DNA from: Solitalea lacus
Lineage (GTDB): Bacteria; Bacteroidota; Bacteroidia; Sphingobacteriales; Sphingobacteriaceae
Direction of reading: 5' to 3'
DNA length: 64,000 nucleotides
Assembly: GCF_022014595.1 (NCBI RefSeq)
Contig: NZ_CP091740.1
Location: 62,001 to 126,000, forward strand
Position numbers and translations under genes: made by a program. Below the pieces are notes generated by a model. That model saw only the letters and a list, made by a program, of their open reading frames with translations, had not been told where the DNA came from and searched no databases. This document shows positions 25,084-33,565 of this stretch, piece after piece. Within the stretch, counting starts at the first letter, position 1. The number at the start of each line of letters is the position of its first letter.

Positions 25084-26043
25084 ATGAAAAACCTTTTAAT
25101 AACTGGCGGCGCCGGATTTATCGGGAGCAATCTTATCAAACAATTGTTAACTGAAGAGCAATTTAAAATTACTTGTGTTGATAATTTCGATCCTTTTTAT
25201 TCACGGAAAGTTAAGGAATTGAACCTTGCATCTCTTTCACATCACCCTAATTTTGAATTATTGGAATTCGATCTTGCCGACGAACAATCAATAAAAGAAC
25301 AATTGCGAGGAACTTTCGATATAATTATTCACTTAGCAGGCAAGGCCGGCGTAAGGCCCAGCATTGAGCAGCCTTTAGCTTACCAAAGAGCCAATGTTAG
25401 CGCCACACAAAATCTGCTTGAATTTGCAAAAAACAAGGGAATTAAACAGTTTATTTTTGCTTCATCAAGTAGCGTGTATGGTGTTAACCCTAACACCCCA
25501 TGGAAAGAAAACGAACCCTTAATGCCTATCAGTCCGTATGCCAGTACCAAACTCTCATGCGAACAACTTGGCCATGTTTATAGCCATCTGTATGGCATCC
25601 GATTTCTGGCTTTACGTTTTTTCACCGTTTACGGACCTGGTCAGCGCCCTGATTTAGCTATTCATAAATTTTTTAAGGCGATAATGCAGGATGCTCCCAT
25701 TCCGGTTTTTGGAGATGGCAGTACCAGTAGAGATTATACGTATATAAATGATATTGTTTCAGGCATTAAGGCTTGTATTGATTACGATGAAACTTTGTAT
25801 GAGATTATCAACCTTGGCAACCACCAAACAGTAACCTTAAACAGCTTAATAAAGGCCATTGAAAAAGTTTGCGACAAAAAAGCAATTATTAACCCCCTAC
25901 CGCTCCAACCTGGCGATGTTCCTCAAACCTATGCTGATGTTTCAAAGGCTTATCGATTATTAGGATATCAACCTAGAACAAAACTGGAAGAGGGTCTGCA
26001 AAAGTTCTATGAATGGTATTGCGTAAACAAATCAATCTTATAG
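25084..26043 (+). CDS. NAD-dependent nucleotide-sugar epimerase (UDP-glucuronate 4-epimerase-like)
   Basis: A 319-residue extended SDR enzyme. The NAD loop is TGGAGFIGSNLIKQL (7-21), followed by VDNFDPFYSRKVKELNL and HLAGKAGVRPSIEQP, which are typical of UDP-glucuronate 4-epimerases. The catalytic Ser-Tyr-Lys is in FASSSSVYG and SPYASTKLSCEQ. FGDGSTSRDYTYINDIV binds the nucleotide. It would supply UDP-galacturonic acid. It is divergent from the GT39 gene and convergent with the AglD-like gene (6-bp overlap of stops). Confidence 0.86.
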   Translation: MKNLLITGGAGFIGSNLIKQLLTEEQFKITCVDNFDPFYSRKVKELNLASLSHHPNFELLEFDLADEQSIKEQLRGTFDIIIHLAGKAGVRPSIEQPLAYQRANVSATQNLLEFAKNKGIKQFIFASSSSVYGVNPNTPWKENEPLMPISPYASTKLSCEQLGHVYSHLYGIRFLALRFFTVYGPGQRPDLAIHKFFKAIMQDAPIPVFGDGSTSRDYTYINDIVSGIKACIDYDETLYEIINLGNHQTVTLNSLIKAIEKVCDKKAIINPLPLQPGDVPQTYADVSKAYRLLGYQPRTKLEEGLQKFYEWYCVNKSIL

Positions 26044-26952
26044 CCCTTTATGTTGTTCGCTCACCGTTAATCTCTCTTGGTTAAAAACATAATAAACACC
26101 TATAAATGATACCGCTGCTGTAATTAAATAGAACCACAGACTGATGGTAACAGCGAAATGCATATCAAGCAGTAAATAGGAAGATCCGAATAGAAAGACC
26201 AATTCACGGGCTCCCAAACCTCCTATTGTAAATGGCAAAACAGCTATTGCTGACGAAATAAGAAAGATTAGTTCATACTCAAGAAGATGACCTTTTATCC
26301 CCAAAGCCCTCAAAATGAAAAAAACGCTTACCATTTGCGCCAGCTGCACAAACAGTGCCTGTAACCCTGTTTTAAAAAAGGAGGATAAGAACTCCTTGAA
26401 CCATAAATAATAAAACAGGTAAAATGCAATACAAGCTACAAATGCTCCGATAATTATAATTTGGCGTAAAGAAATTCCAGCTAAACCTGTATTTAATTTA
26501 TCGGGTAGCGGAACAACTAATAATAAAGCTAAAATCAATAATGCCAGTGCAACTAAGCCACTTACACGATCAAGAAAAACTGCCCAAAACAGCTTTTTTG
26601 CCGAAGTTTGGTATTGTTTGTTGAGCCACCAGATTTTATATCCATCACCTCCGATTCCTCCTGGAAGAAATAGATTGTAAAACATCCCAAGCCAATAAAG
26701 CCGCAAGTTGATTAGCTGAGAAAAATACAGGCCAATTGCATGAAAGAAAACATTAAGCCTAATTGATGAAATTATTTTTGAAAGGATAAAAAAGAGTGCC
26801 GCAAGCAGCACGTACCAAAGGTTTGTGGTTTTAAAAGCCATCATAACCTCATTTACATCCACCTTACGAGATACCCACCATAAAGAAAATACAGTTACTG
26901 CTAGTTTAAGCAATAACTTAATAATGCTCCACCACTTCTTGTCGCTGTCCAT
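26038..26952 (-). CDS. AglD/LPG-synthase transmembrane family protein
   Basis: A 304-residue membrane protein of the lysylphosphatidylglycerol-synthase transmembrane (UPF0104/AglD-like) family, with about eight helices and the signature LPGGIGGDGYKIWWLNK near residue 95 and LPFTIGGLGARELVFLFG near 238. The soluble aminoacyl-transferase domain of MprF is absent, so the role is likely lipid-linked transport or assembly. Its start overlaps the end of the GT2 gene by 35 bp, which suggests translational coupling. Confidence 0.86.
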   Translation of the reverse strand: MDSDKKWWSIIKLLLKLAVTVFSLWWVSRKVDVNEVMMAFKTTNLWYVLLAALFFILSKIISSIRLNVFFHAIGLYFSQLINLRLYWLGMFYNLFLPGGIGGDGYKIWWLNKQYQTSAKKLFWAVFLDRVSGLVALALLILALLLVVPLPDKLNTGLAGISLRQIIIIGAFVACIAFYLFYYLWFKEFLSSFFKTGLQALFVQLAQMVSVFFILRALGIKGHLLEYELIFLISSAIAVLPFTIGGLGARELVFLFGSSYLLLDMHFAVTISLWFYLITAAVSFIGVYYVFNQERLTVSEQHKGL

Positions 26953-27880
26953 TCACAACAATTCTTCTTATTTGATATGTTTTCTTGTTTTGAGATTCAA
27001 AGTAAGTACGGATGCTAATTTCTGATAAAATTCCTATTGTAATAAACTGAATCCCTCCTATCAACAAAATAATTCCTGCAATTAACATTGGTTTACCCCA
27101 AATATCCTGGCCCCTTAATTTCAGTACAAGTAGGTAAACATTAATTAGCACTCCTAAAAACGTGGAAACAAATCCCAAGGTACCAAATAAATGCATGGGC
27201 TTTTGAAGATATTTCCTGAAAAACACCATCAACATCACATCACTTATCACTTTAAACGTTCTGTTAATTCCGTATTTTGATTTTCCAAATCTCCTGTGAT
27301 GATGTTTTACCGGAACTTGTGTAATTGTTGCTCCCTGTAGCTTTGCTAAAACAGGAATAAACCTATGCAATTCACCGTAAATGCCCAAATCTTCGGCTAT
27401 TTCACGTTTAAATACTTTTAGAGTACAACCATAATCACGAATATGTACCCCTGTCATACTGCGAATCATTGCATTGGCCATCTGACTCGGTATTTTACGT
27501 AACAATACCCCATCTTTACGATTCACCCGTTCCCCCGCAACAACATCCCAATCTTCGGTTTTAAGTTTTATGAGCATCGACGGTATATCTGCTGGATCAT
27601 TTTGCAAATCACCATCGATCATGGCTATATACCGACCACCCGAGTTATCAATTCCAGCAGTCATGGCGGTGCTTTGCCCATAGTTTTTGCGCAATTCAAC
27701 CAGTTTCACACGATGATCAGAATGCTGGATTATTTTTTTCCGGGTAGTATCTGTTGAGCCGTCATCTACAAAAACAATTTCATAATCAATGCCGTCAAGT
27801 GCTTGACGCAGAGCATCAATAAGGGGCGAAATATTATCCTCCTCATTCATTACGGTAACCACTACAGAAAGTTCTCTCAT
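26918..27880 (-). CDS. Polyprenyl-phosphate glycosyltransferase (GT2, DPM1/ArnC/GtrB-like)
   Basis: A 320-residue GT2 enzyme. The N-terminal domain shows VVTVMNEEDNISPLIDAL, VFVDDGSTDTT and the donor-site IDGDLQNDPADIP, and the acceptor region QRR-like motif is present as HHHRRFGKSKYG near residue 208. Two C-terminal membrane helices follow (about 235-260 and 268-292). It would attach a nucleotide sugar to undecaprenyl phosphate on the inner face, making the donor for a GT39 transferase such as the one at 23460. Confidence 0.92.
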   Translation of the reverse strand: MRELSVVVTVMNEEDNISPLIDALRQALDGIDYEIVFVDDGSTDTTRKKIIQHSDHRVKLVELRKNYGQSTAMTAGIDNSGGRYIAMIDGDLQNDPADIPSMLIKLKTEDWDVVAGERVNRKDGVLLRKIPSQMANAMIRSMTGVHIRDYGCTLKVFKREIAEDLGIYGELHRFIPVLAKLQGATITQVPVKHHHRRFGKSKYGINRTFKVISDVMLMVFFRKYLQKPMHLFGTLGFVSTFLGVLINVYLLVLKLRGQDIWGKPMLIAGIILLIGGIQFITIGILSEISIRTYFESQNKKTYQIRRIVVNGQRQEVVEHY

Positions 27881-28035
27881 GCAGTTAGATCAGTTAAGCT
27901 GTCAGCAGTCAAAACTATTTATCCCATGTTACCCTGTTGTTAAGTTTAAGTTGTTTATACAAATAGGTAACACCTAAGTAATTTAAGATTTATATGGGTC
28001 AGTTACAAGAAACTCCAGAGGTCGAGCATGCTTAT

Positions 28036-29073
28036 CTACCCAATATTTATCTCCATTTTATAGCTATGTCGAATTCCCAAGCCAGCAATTTGTGGTAGTA
28101 CTATTTTACCAGCGTTTAACACCGGATCTTCAAAAGGCTTATTTACAGTAAGCCAGGGCCCGTCCAAATCGGCATAGTCACATAATGGAGCTAAGGCTGC
28201 TGCAGCCATAATTGCGCAGGAGGTTTCGCTCATACAGCCGATCATTACCTGTAAATCCAACTCACGTGCTCGGGATATCATTTTTGATGCCTCTAGCATG
28301 CCTGTGCATTTCATCAACTTTATATTTATACCTGAAAAAACGCCTTTTGCCTTTTCAACATCTGCAAATCGCTGAACGGATTCATCTCCAAAAGTCGGGA
28401 TGGGACAGTTTTCTGTCAGCCATGCATTTTCATCAATCATTGTTTTGGGCATTGCTTGTTCCACAAACATGGCTCCATGCTGGGCAAGCCAATTTATTTT
28501 GTCTAAGGCCTCATATTTATCCCTCCACCCCTGATTTGCATCAATATACAATGGTTTATCGGTAATTGAACGGATGGTTTCAATCATTTCCCTATCATTT
28601 GCCCCTCCCAACTTAACTTTCAGCACCCTAAACTCCCCGGCATCAAGCACTTTCTTTTTCACTATTTCAGGATTATCAATTCCTATAGTGCAACTTGTAA
28701 CAGGCATTTGATTGGGCTGGCTATTAAACAAAGTGTAACAAGGCTTATCGTTTAGCTTCCCCATCAAATCGTGTAAGGCTATATCAATTGAAGCTTTAGC
28801 AGCAGGATTTCCAGGTGCAACAGCATCAACATAGTTGAGTATTTCTTCAATGTTTGGGTTTGATGAAAACTGTTTTAAATTAAGTTTCGACAAAAAGTCA
28901 ACAGCTGTTTGATGCGATTCTCCCAGATAAGGAGGCATAGAGGCTTCGCCAAAGCCAACTATACCTTCATGCTCAATTTGAGTAAGCATTAGTGGAGTTG
29001 AAGTGCGAGAAAAATTAGCAATGGTAAAGGGATACTTCAACTGTAAATCAAACGCGCTGAAACTTAATTTCAT
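28036..29073 (-). CDS. Dipeptide epimerase (enolase superfamily)
   Basis: A 345-residue enzyme of the muconate-lactonizing subgroup. The base pair of lysines is in FRVLKVKLGG (KxK, near residue 153) and INIKLMKCTG (near 255). Metal ligands are the Asp of YIDANQGW, the Glu of MFVEQAMP and the Asp of FGDESV. The pattern fits L-Ala-D/L-Glu epimerases used in murein peptide recycling, though other dipeptides are possible. It is a single gene on the minus strand. Confidence 0.9.
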   Translation of the reverse strand: MKLSFSAFDLQLKYPFTIANFSRTSTPLMLTQIEHEGIVGFGEASMPPYLGESHQTAVDFLSKLNLKQFSSNPNIEEILNYVDAVAPGNPAAKASIDIALHDLMGKLNDKPCYTLFNSQPNQMPVTSCTIGIDNPEIVKKKVLDAGEFRVLKVKLGGANDREMIETIRSITDKPLYIDANQGWRDKYEALDKINWLAQHGAMFVEQAMPKTMIDENAWLTENCPIPTFGDESVQRFADVEKAKGVFSGINIKLMKCTGMLEASKMISRARELDLQVMIGCMSETSCAIMAAAALAPLCDYADLDGPWLTVNKPFEDPVLNAGKIVLPQIAGLGIRHSYKMEINIG

Positions 29074-29325
29074 GTTTGGATTATTTAATTCGAGAAAGGT
29101 ATTTCTACATCAAAAACATTTCTGCCAAGTTAAAATTAATATGAGATTATTTGTTTTCAATTTTTATAATCGCTTTTCTGGTTAATCAAAAGAACACTTT
29201 ACGATGATTTACTTATCAGATTAATAATTTCTATAGAAATTACTAAAAGTGCCTTATTTTTAGCCAGGTTTTCATTTCGGTTAACTACCGTAATGAGATA
29301 ATTAAATATTAAACCAACAAAACGA

Positions 29326-30456
29326 ATGAAGAAACGTTTACGGGCACTATTGTTAGGAGCGTTTATCGCTGCGGCTTGTGCTTCTCCCAAAAACTCATTT
29401 GATAAAGGTGAGTACACCAAAGCTTTTTCAAAATCGGTAAGCAGGTTACAAAAAGACCCAACCGATCGAAAAGCACTTGCTGTTTTAAAAGATGCATTTG
29501 ACTTTGCCGTAAACGATCACTTACGGATTATTAACGAAGCCAAGCTTTCAAACGATGTATACCGCTGGGAAAAAGTCGCCCGTGAATATCAGGCAATCAA
29601 TGCTCTTATAAACCAGTTGAATTATTGTCCGGCTTGCTTGAAAATTATTGGTCCGGTTCAAAGCTCTAAATCAGCAGAAAGTGAAGCGTTTCTAAAAGCT
29701 GCCGATGTTCGCTACGATTTGGCTGAAAAGGAGATCATAATTGGCTATCGCGAAAATGCCCGCTCGGCTTATGAACATTACATGGCCGCAGAAGAATTAT
29801 ACCCTGGTTATAAAGACGCACGCCAAAAAGCACAAGATGCCTATTGGGAAGCTACCGTAAAGGTTTTAGTGGAAGATATTCCTGTTAAAAGTCGTGCTTT
29901 CAGCTTAAGCAATGAGTTTTTTAGGGAACAGGTTTGGAAATACCTTAATAATCTTTCAAACCGTAACAACTCTTTTGTTGCCTTTTATACGGCTAAAGAT
30001 TTTAATCAAAGCGGCTTAAAACAACCTGATCAAGTACTGCAATTATCTTTTGACGAGTACATTGTTGGCAACACCTATGTCAAAGAAAACAATTTCGAAA
30101 TGAAGAAAGACTCTGTTGTTGTTGGAAAGATTGACGGAAGAAATGCATATGGCACAGTAAAAGCTAAGGTGAAAATTTTTAGAAAAGAAGTATCTACTTC
30201 AGGAGCACTAAACTTACGTCTTACTGATGCAAGAACCAACAATGTTGTGTTTCAGGACCGCCTTCCGGGAACCTTTGTTTGGGCCCACGAGTGGGGAAGT
30301 TTTAACGGTGATGAGCGAGCTTTGACAAAAGACCAGCTTTCAATCTGTAATCGTAAAGAAATCTTACCTCCTCCTCCTCAGGATTTATTTGTGGAGTTTA
30401 CTCGCCCTATTTATGATCAGTTGACAAATAAGTTGAAAAGATATTATGCCAATTAA
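29326..30456 (+). CDS. Lipoprotein of unknown function with helical repeats
   Basis: A 376-residue lipoprotein with lipobox AAAC near residue 19 (MKKRLRALLLGAFIAAACAS). The N-terminal half is helical and TPR-like (KGEYTKAFSKSVSRLQKDP, about 27-45; AEEELYPGYKDARQKAQDAYWEA near 150). The C-terminal half is strand-rich with VQFTAKDF-like, VFQDRLPGTFVWAHEWGSFNGDERAL and a closing EFTRPIYDQLTNKLKRYY. I do not recognise a named family. It has its own terminator. Confidence 0.78.
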   Translation: MKKRLRALLLGAFIAAACASPKNSFDKGEYTKAFSKSVSRLQKDPTDRKALAVLKDAFDFAVNDHLRIINEAKLSNDVYRWEKVAREYQAINALINQLNYCPACLKIIGPVQSSKSAESEAFLKAADVRYDLAEKEIIIGYRENARSAYEHYMAAEELYPGYKDARQKAQDAYWEATVKVLVEDIPVKSRAFSLSNEFFREQVWKYLNNLSNRNNSFVAFYTAKDFNQSGLKQPDQVLQLSFDEYIVGNTYVKENNFEMKKDSVVVGKIDGRNAYGTVKAKVKIFRKEVSTSGALNLRLTDARTNNVVFQDRLPGTFVWAHEWGSFNGDERALTKDQLSICNRKEILPPPPQDLFVEFTRPIYDQLTNKLKRYYAN

Positions 30457-30473
30457 TTAGCTATAACCTTTTT

Positions 30474-30511
30474 AATAGCCGGTTCAAATCTCTTTTGACC
30501 GGCTATTTTTT
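30474..30511 (+). terminator. Intrinsic terminator after the 376-residue lipoprotein gene
   Basis: AATAGCCGGTTCAAA (30474-30488) and TTTGACCGGCTATT (30494-30507) form a ~14-bp stem with one bulged T, followed by a T-run to 30511. Confidence 0.88.
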
Positions 30512-30518
30512 TAATCCT

Positions 30519-30526
30519 TATTTTTG
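30519..30526 (+). promoter_or_regulatory. Candidate -7 box for the gene at 30591
   Basis: TATTTTTG is a perfect TAnnTTTG match. A TTTG at 30494-30497 lies 21 bases upstream, slightly longer than the usual 19. The 5' untranslated region would be about 60 bases. Confidence 0.45.
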
Positions 30527-30590
30527 CCTCGCTGTAAACATTCAAGAAACTTTAGGGTTTAGATTGAATGTTAATTAAATTTTGCATTGC

Positions 30591-31574
30591 ATGAACCTTC
30601 ATACTCCTTTTGATAATTTCAACTTTGGAAATAAAACCTGCTACCTGAGCGGTGAAACACTTGACTCAACTGAACAAAAAACAGAAGTTTTTCCGCTTTG
30701 GCTGCAGAACCGATTTGACCTTAATGATAAGCCTTTCCGTCATTTGAATGAGAAATACGCTACTTATGGCAAATTGAAAGTACCTGTAAGTAATGCATTG
30801 TTAAATAACGTTTTGAATCCGTTTGAAGCTAAAATTGAGCACGCTTTTACAAGTGGATATGATGTTGTTAAAGATTTAAGTGAGCAGGAAATCTTTCTGT
30901 GGTTTGGCAAAATTATGTACGGCATCATTTTTAATGAAATACAGATTGCATTACTGGAAAAACCTGCCGGAGAACCCCTTTCGTTTTCCGCTACATTGAT
31001 CAATAAATTTTCTAACCATCTGCGTTTCCTTCAGACCTTGTTCATCCCAACAGAGTATGAAGATTTTAAACCATGGTCGGTAAGTGTATTTAAGGTTAAG
31101 CAAAGTGAAGACCGCTTTGACTACCGCAACGAAATGAACACCCTTGTTGCTTCATTACAAATGAACGGCTTTGGCATTGTGGTATGCATGCAGGATAACG
31201 GAGAAAATAAACGCCTGCATCGCCCGGCATTGGAACTGATTAACGGAAAAGAACTACATCCAATTCAGTTTCAAGAAATGAATGCGCGTTTTTATTATTC
31301 GGCTTATCTTTTTAATCGCATTCCGCAGTATGTAAGCCTGCCTCCTTCTGAAAAAATGAATAAATATACCATTAGTGCCATGCCACTTCATGGAGGAGAA
31401 GGCAAAGCCTTGTTTGACAGCTGGAACAACAAAACCTATTGTCAGGTTTTAGAAGCCTTTTGGAAACCTTGGGGAATCGTTTTATTTGAAATCTACAAAA
31501 ATCCGGATAACCCGATGACTTTTTTAGTGAATGAGCAAGGTGGCTTTAATGAGAAGGTTGATCTGCCTTATTAA
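30591..31574 (+). CDS. Protein of unknown function
   Basis: A 327-residue soluble protein without a signal peptide. The ATG at 30591 (MNLHTPFDNFNFGNKTCYLSG) is preferred over a TTG nine bases upstream. Notable segments are CYLSGETLDS near residue 17, FPLWLQNRFDL, a helical middle part, and a C-terminal half with VVCMQDNGENKRLHRPALELINGK. I do not recognise a family. Even codon use, promoter box and clean flanks support a real gene. Confidence 0.72.
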   Translation: MNLHTPFDNFNFGNKTCYLSGETLDSTEQKTEVFPLWLQNRFDLNDKPFRHLNEKYATYGKLKVPVSNALLNNVLNPFEAKIEHAFTSGYDVVKDLSEQEIFLWFGKIMYGIIFNEIQIALLEKPAGEPLSFSATLINKFSNHLRFLQTLFIPTEYEDFKPWSVSVFKVKQSEDRFDYRNEMNTLVASLQMNGFGIVVCMQDNGENKRLHRPALELINGKELHPIQFQEMNARFYYSAYLFNRIPQYVSLPPSEKMNKYTISAMPLHGGEGKALFDSWNNKTYCQVLEAFWKPWGIVLFEIYKNPDNPMTFLVNEQGGFNEKVDLPY

Positions 31575-31664
31575 CCAAAAGCTATCTTCACAATAGATGA
31601 CAACTTTGCCTTTACACCGGCGGCAATCAATTTTTGTGAATTGCGCCGGGAAGTTGAAATCAAT

Positions 31665-33002
31665 TTATTTAACAATCAATCCATTCACTACTTCACTGAA
31701 GTACCTGCCATTATTGGGGCCATACCAGTTCATTTCGCGCACTTCAGCTCTCTTTACACTATCATAGTATTGATCAGGCGTGATGTATCCCACATAGCCC
31801 CCGTTGAATGATGTAATTAACAATTTGTTATTTTTTGAAGCAGCGAGCTGCTCGTTTTTATTTACCAACTCCCCGGAATAGTCGCAAGGAGTGCCAATTA
31901 ACAAGATATTTCCCAGCTGTAGCAGGTTTATGCCGATTTCCTGCTTACCCAACAAAGCATTAAACAACCAAGGACGCAAACGCAGATAATCGTTCAAACG
32001 CAATTGTGGCTCGTGCATCAGCATAGGCAAATAGGCTGATTCTATATAAGAGGATGTATCGGTCTTCAACTCTGATGAGTGGGCTTTTATTCTTTGCTGA
32101 AGTTTTTCAGCAAGCACCTCTGCCCTCTTAAAGCCTTTCAGGCTATCAACAGTAGGGCGCATACTGCCAACGGCACCTGCAAAGAAAGTCGCAAAATTGC
32201 AATCACCTTCCTTCTCCATTTTTGCAGCCAGCATTCCCGGATAATCACAACTAACCTGATTATCCTTTTTTTCAATACAGGTAGCGTGCGCTGAATAAGT
32301 AATCAGCATAGCTGTTTCCTTGTTTTCCTTTTCAACTTTAACCACCCTTAACCAAGGATCTTCAGGATAGCTATCACCCAATAAACGGTTAGCAACCAAG
32401 TCACCTGCTTCAATTTTTTGAAAACCAATACTACAGATTGATTGCCTTCGTACAGCTTCCTTTACCGAACTAACAATTGCATAGGCAACTTTATCAATCA
32501 TTTTTTGCTCAAATGGCCCTGCTAATGACCAGCCGCCAATACCTTTTGCCCAGCCGCCAGCGCTGCTGTGTGTATGGGTAGCCCCTAAATAAACTTGCCC
32601 ACGTGAAAAACCTTGTTGCTTCAGTTGTGGCATAACTTTTTCAACAACCAGAGGCGGAACAATCATTAAATCCAGTGAAACCAGCGCAACCTTTTGCAAG
32701 CCATTATCAAACACCATAGTACGCACAAAAATACTGTCGTGTACAGAGTCATAATCCTTTTTGCGAACGCCATACCCTGCAATATGTACCTTAAAATCTG
32801 GTGTGATATTCTTTTTGGACCATCCGCACTTTAGTTGCGAACCATAACCCTTTTGAGGCTGTAGCGCGGCTAAAATCTTCATGGTTTGGTAATAATAATC
32901 TGTTTGCTCCAAAGGAGTATCATCATTAGACTTAAACATCAGGAAAGCCAAAAAGATTAATATCACGATAGTACCATTAAGAATTCTGAAAAACTTTTTC
33001 AC
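31665..33002 (-). CDS. Neutral/alkaline ceramidase N-terminal domain protein
   Basis: A 445-residue membrane-anchored or exported protein with an N-terminal hydrophobic helix (about 7-23). The neutral-ceramidase fold is recognised from CGWSKKNITPDFKVHIAGYG, VALVSLDLMIVP and the metal site GATHTHSSAGG. YSAHATC supplies another conserved His and NFATFFAGAVGSMRP the late motif. It is shorter than full ceramidases (~650-700), lacking the C-terminal Ig-like domain, so it may hydrolyse another amide. Sphingolipids occur in this group, so ceramide remains possible. Confidence 0.84.
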   Translation of the reverse strand: MKKFFRILNGTIVILIFLAFLMFKSNDDTPLEQTDYYYQTMKILAALQPQKGYGSQLKCGWSKKNITPDFKVHIAGYGVRKKDYDSVHDSIFVRTMVFDNGLQKVALVSLDLMIVPPLVVEKVMPQLKQQGFSRGQVYLGATHTHSSAGGWAKGIGGWSLAGPFEQKMIDKVAYAIVSSVKEAVRRQSICSIGFQKIEAGDLVANRLLGDSYPEDPWLRVVKVEKENKETAMLITYSAHATCIEKKDNQVSCDYPGMLAAKMEKEGDCNFATFFAGAVGSMRPTVDSLKGFKRAEVLAEKLQQRIKAHSSELKTDTSSYIESAYLPMLMHEPQLRLNDYLRLRPWLFNALLGKQEIGINLLQLGNILLIGTPCDYSGELVNKNEQLAASKNNKLLITSFNGGYVGYITPDQYYDSVKRAEVREMNWYGPNNGRYFSEVVNGLIVK

Positions 33003-33126
33003 CTTAGGATTATTTTGAAATGTTACCCAACAAAAATCGGTGAAAATATATCAGTATTCAAAAATCATGCTATGAAAGAGAATTTTCTGCGTGGGTATGG
33101 ATCTAGAACCTCTCTCAGAAATAAAT

Positions 33127-33157
33127 TTTGCAACTTAGAATATTAATCGTAATATTG
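33127..33157 (+). promoter_or_regulatory. Promoter of the arsenic operon
   Basis: TTTG at 33127-33130 (-33) is followed after 19 bases by TAATATTG at 33150-33157, one mismatch from TAnnTTTG. The -7 box lies inside the first 16-bp palindrome, as expected for a repressed promoter. Confidence 0.65.
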
Positions 33158-33161
33158 CGAT
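33146..33161 (+). promoter_or_regulatory. Putative ArsR operator 1
   Basis: ATCGTAATATTGCGAT is a 16-bp near-perfect palindrome overlapping the -7 box, 15 bp before the arsR start. A near-identical copy lies before arsM. Binding by ArsR is inferred. Confidence 0.75.
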
Positions 33162-33175
33162 ATATAGATTAAAAA

Positions 33176-33508
33176 ATGGGCGTTACCAAAACTGAAATAT
33201 TTAATCAGGAACAAAACGAATTGGCACAAATGATGAAAGCATTGGGGCATCCTGCCCGTATCGCTATTATTCAACATTTGTTGAAGCAACAAAGTTGTAT
33301 CTGTGGGGATTTGGTTGATGAAATAGGACTTGCACAAGCAACCATTTCACAGCACCTCCGTGAGTTAAAAGCAGTGGGAATTATAAAAGGCTCAATAGAG
33401 GGCACAAGTGTTTGCTATTGTATAAATGAAATCATGTGGAATCACTATGCCGATACATTTAAAAACCTCTTTATTGACCTTAAACAATTCAATAATAGCT
33501 GCTGCTAA
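33176..33508 (+). CDS. arsR: ArsR family arsenite-responsive repressor
   Basis: A 110-residue winged-helix repressor. The recognition region is GLAQATISQHLRELKAVGIIKG (about 51-72). A Cys pair CIC at residues 41 and 43 corresponds to the arsenite-binding helix of classical ArsR (ELCVCDLC), although the third Cys is absent there. More cysteines occur in VCYC and the terminal CC (109-110). It should leave its operators on As(III) binding and so release the operon. Confidence 0.93.
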   Translation: MGVTKTEIFNQEQNELAQMMKALGHPARIAIIQHLLKQQSCICGDLVDEIGLAQATISQHLRELKAVGIIKGSIEGTSVCYCINEIMWNHYADTFKNLFIDLKQFNNSCC

Positions 33509-33527
33509 AAAAATTTTAACCTTATTT

Positions 33528-33543
33528 ATCGCAATATTGCAAT
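33528..33543 (+). promoter_or_regulatory. Putative ArsR operator 2
   Basis: ATCGCAATATTGCAAT differs from operator 1 at two positions and lies 22 bp before the arsM ATG, in the 57-bp arsR-arsM gap. It implies a second ArsR-controlled start or an internal roadblock. Confidence 0.72.
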
Positions 33544-33565
33544 TAACCACTAATTAAATTCGAAT

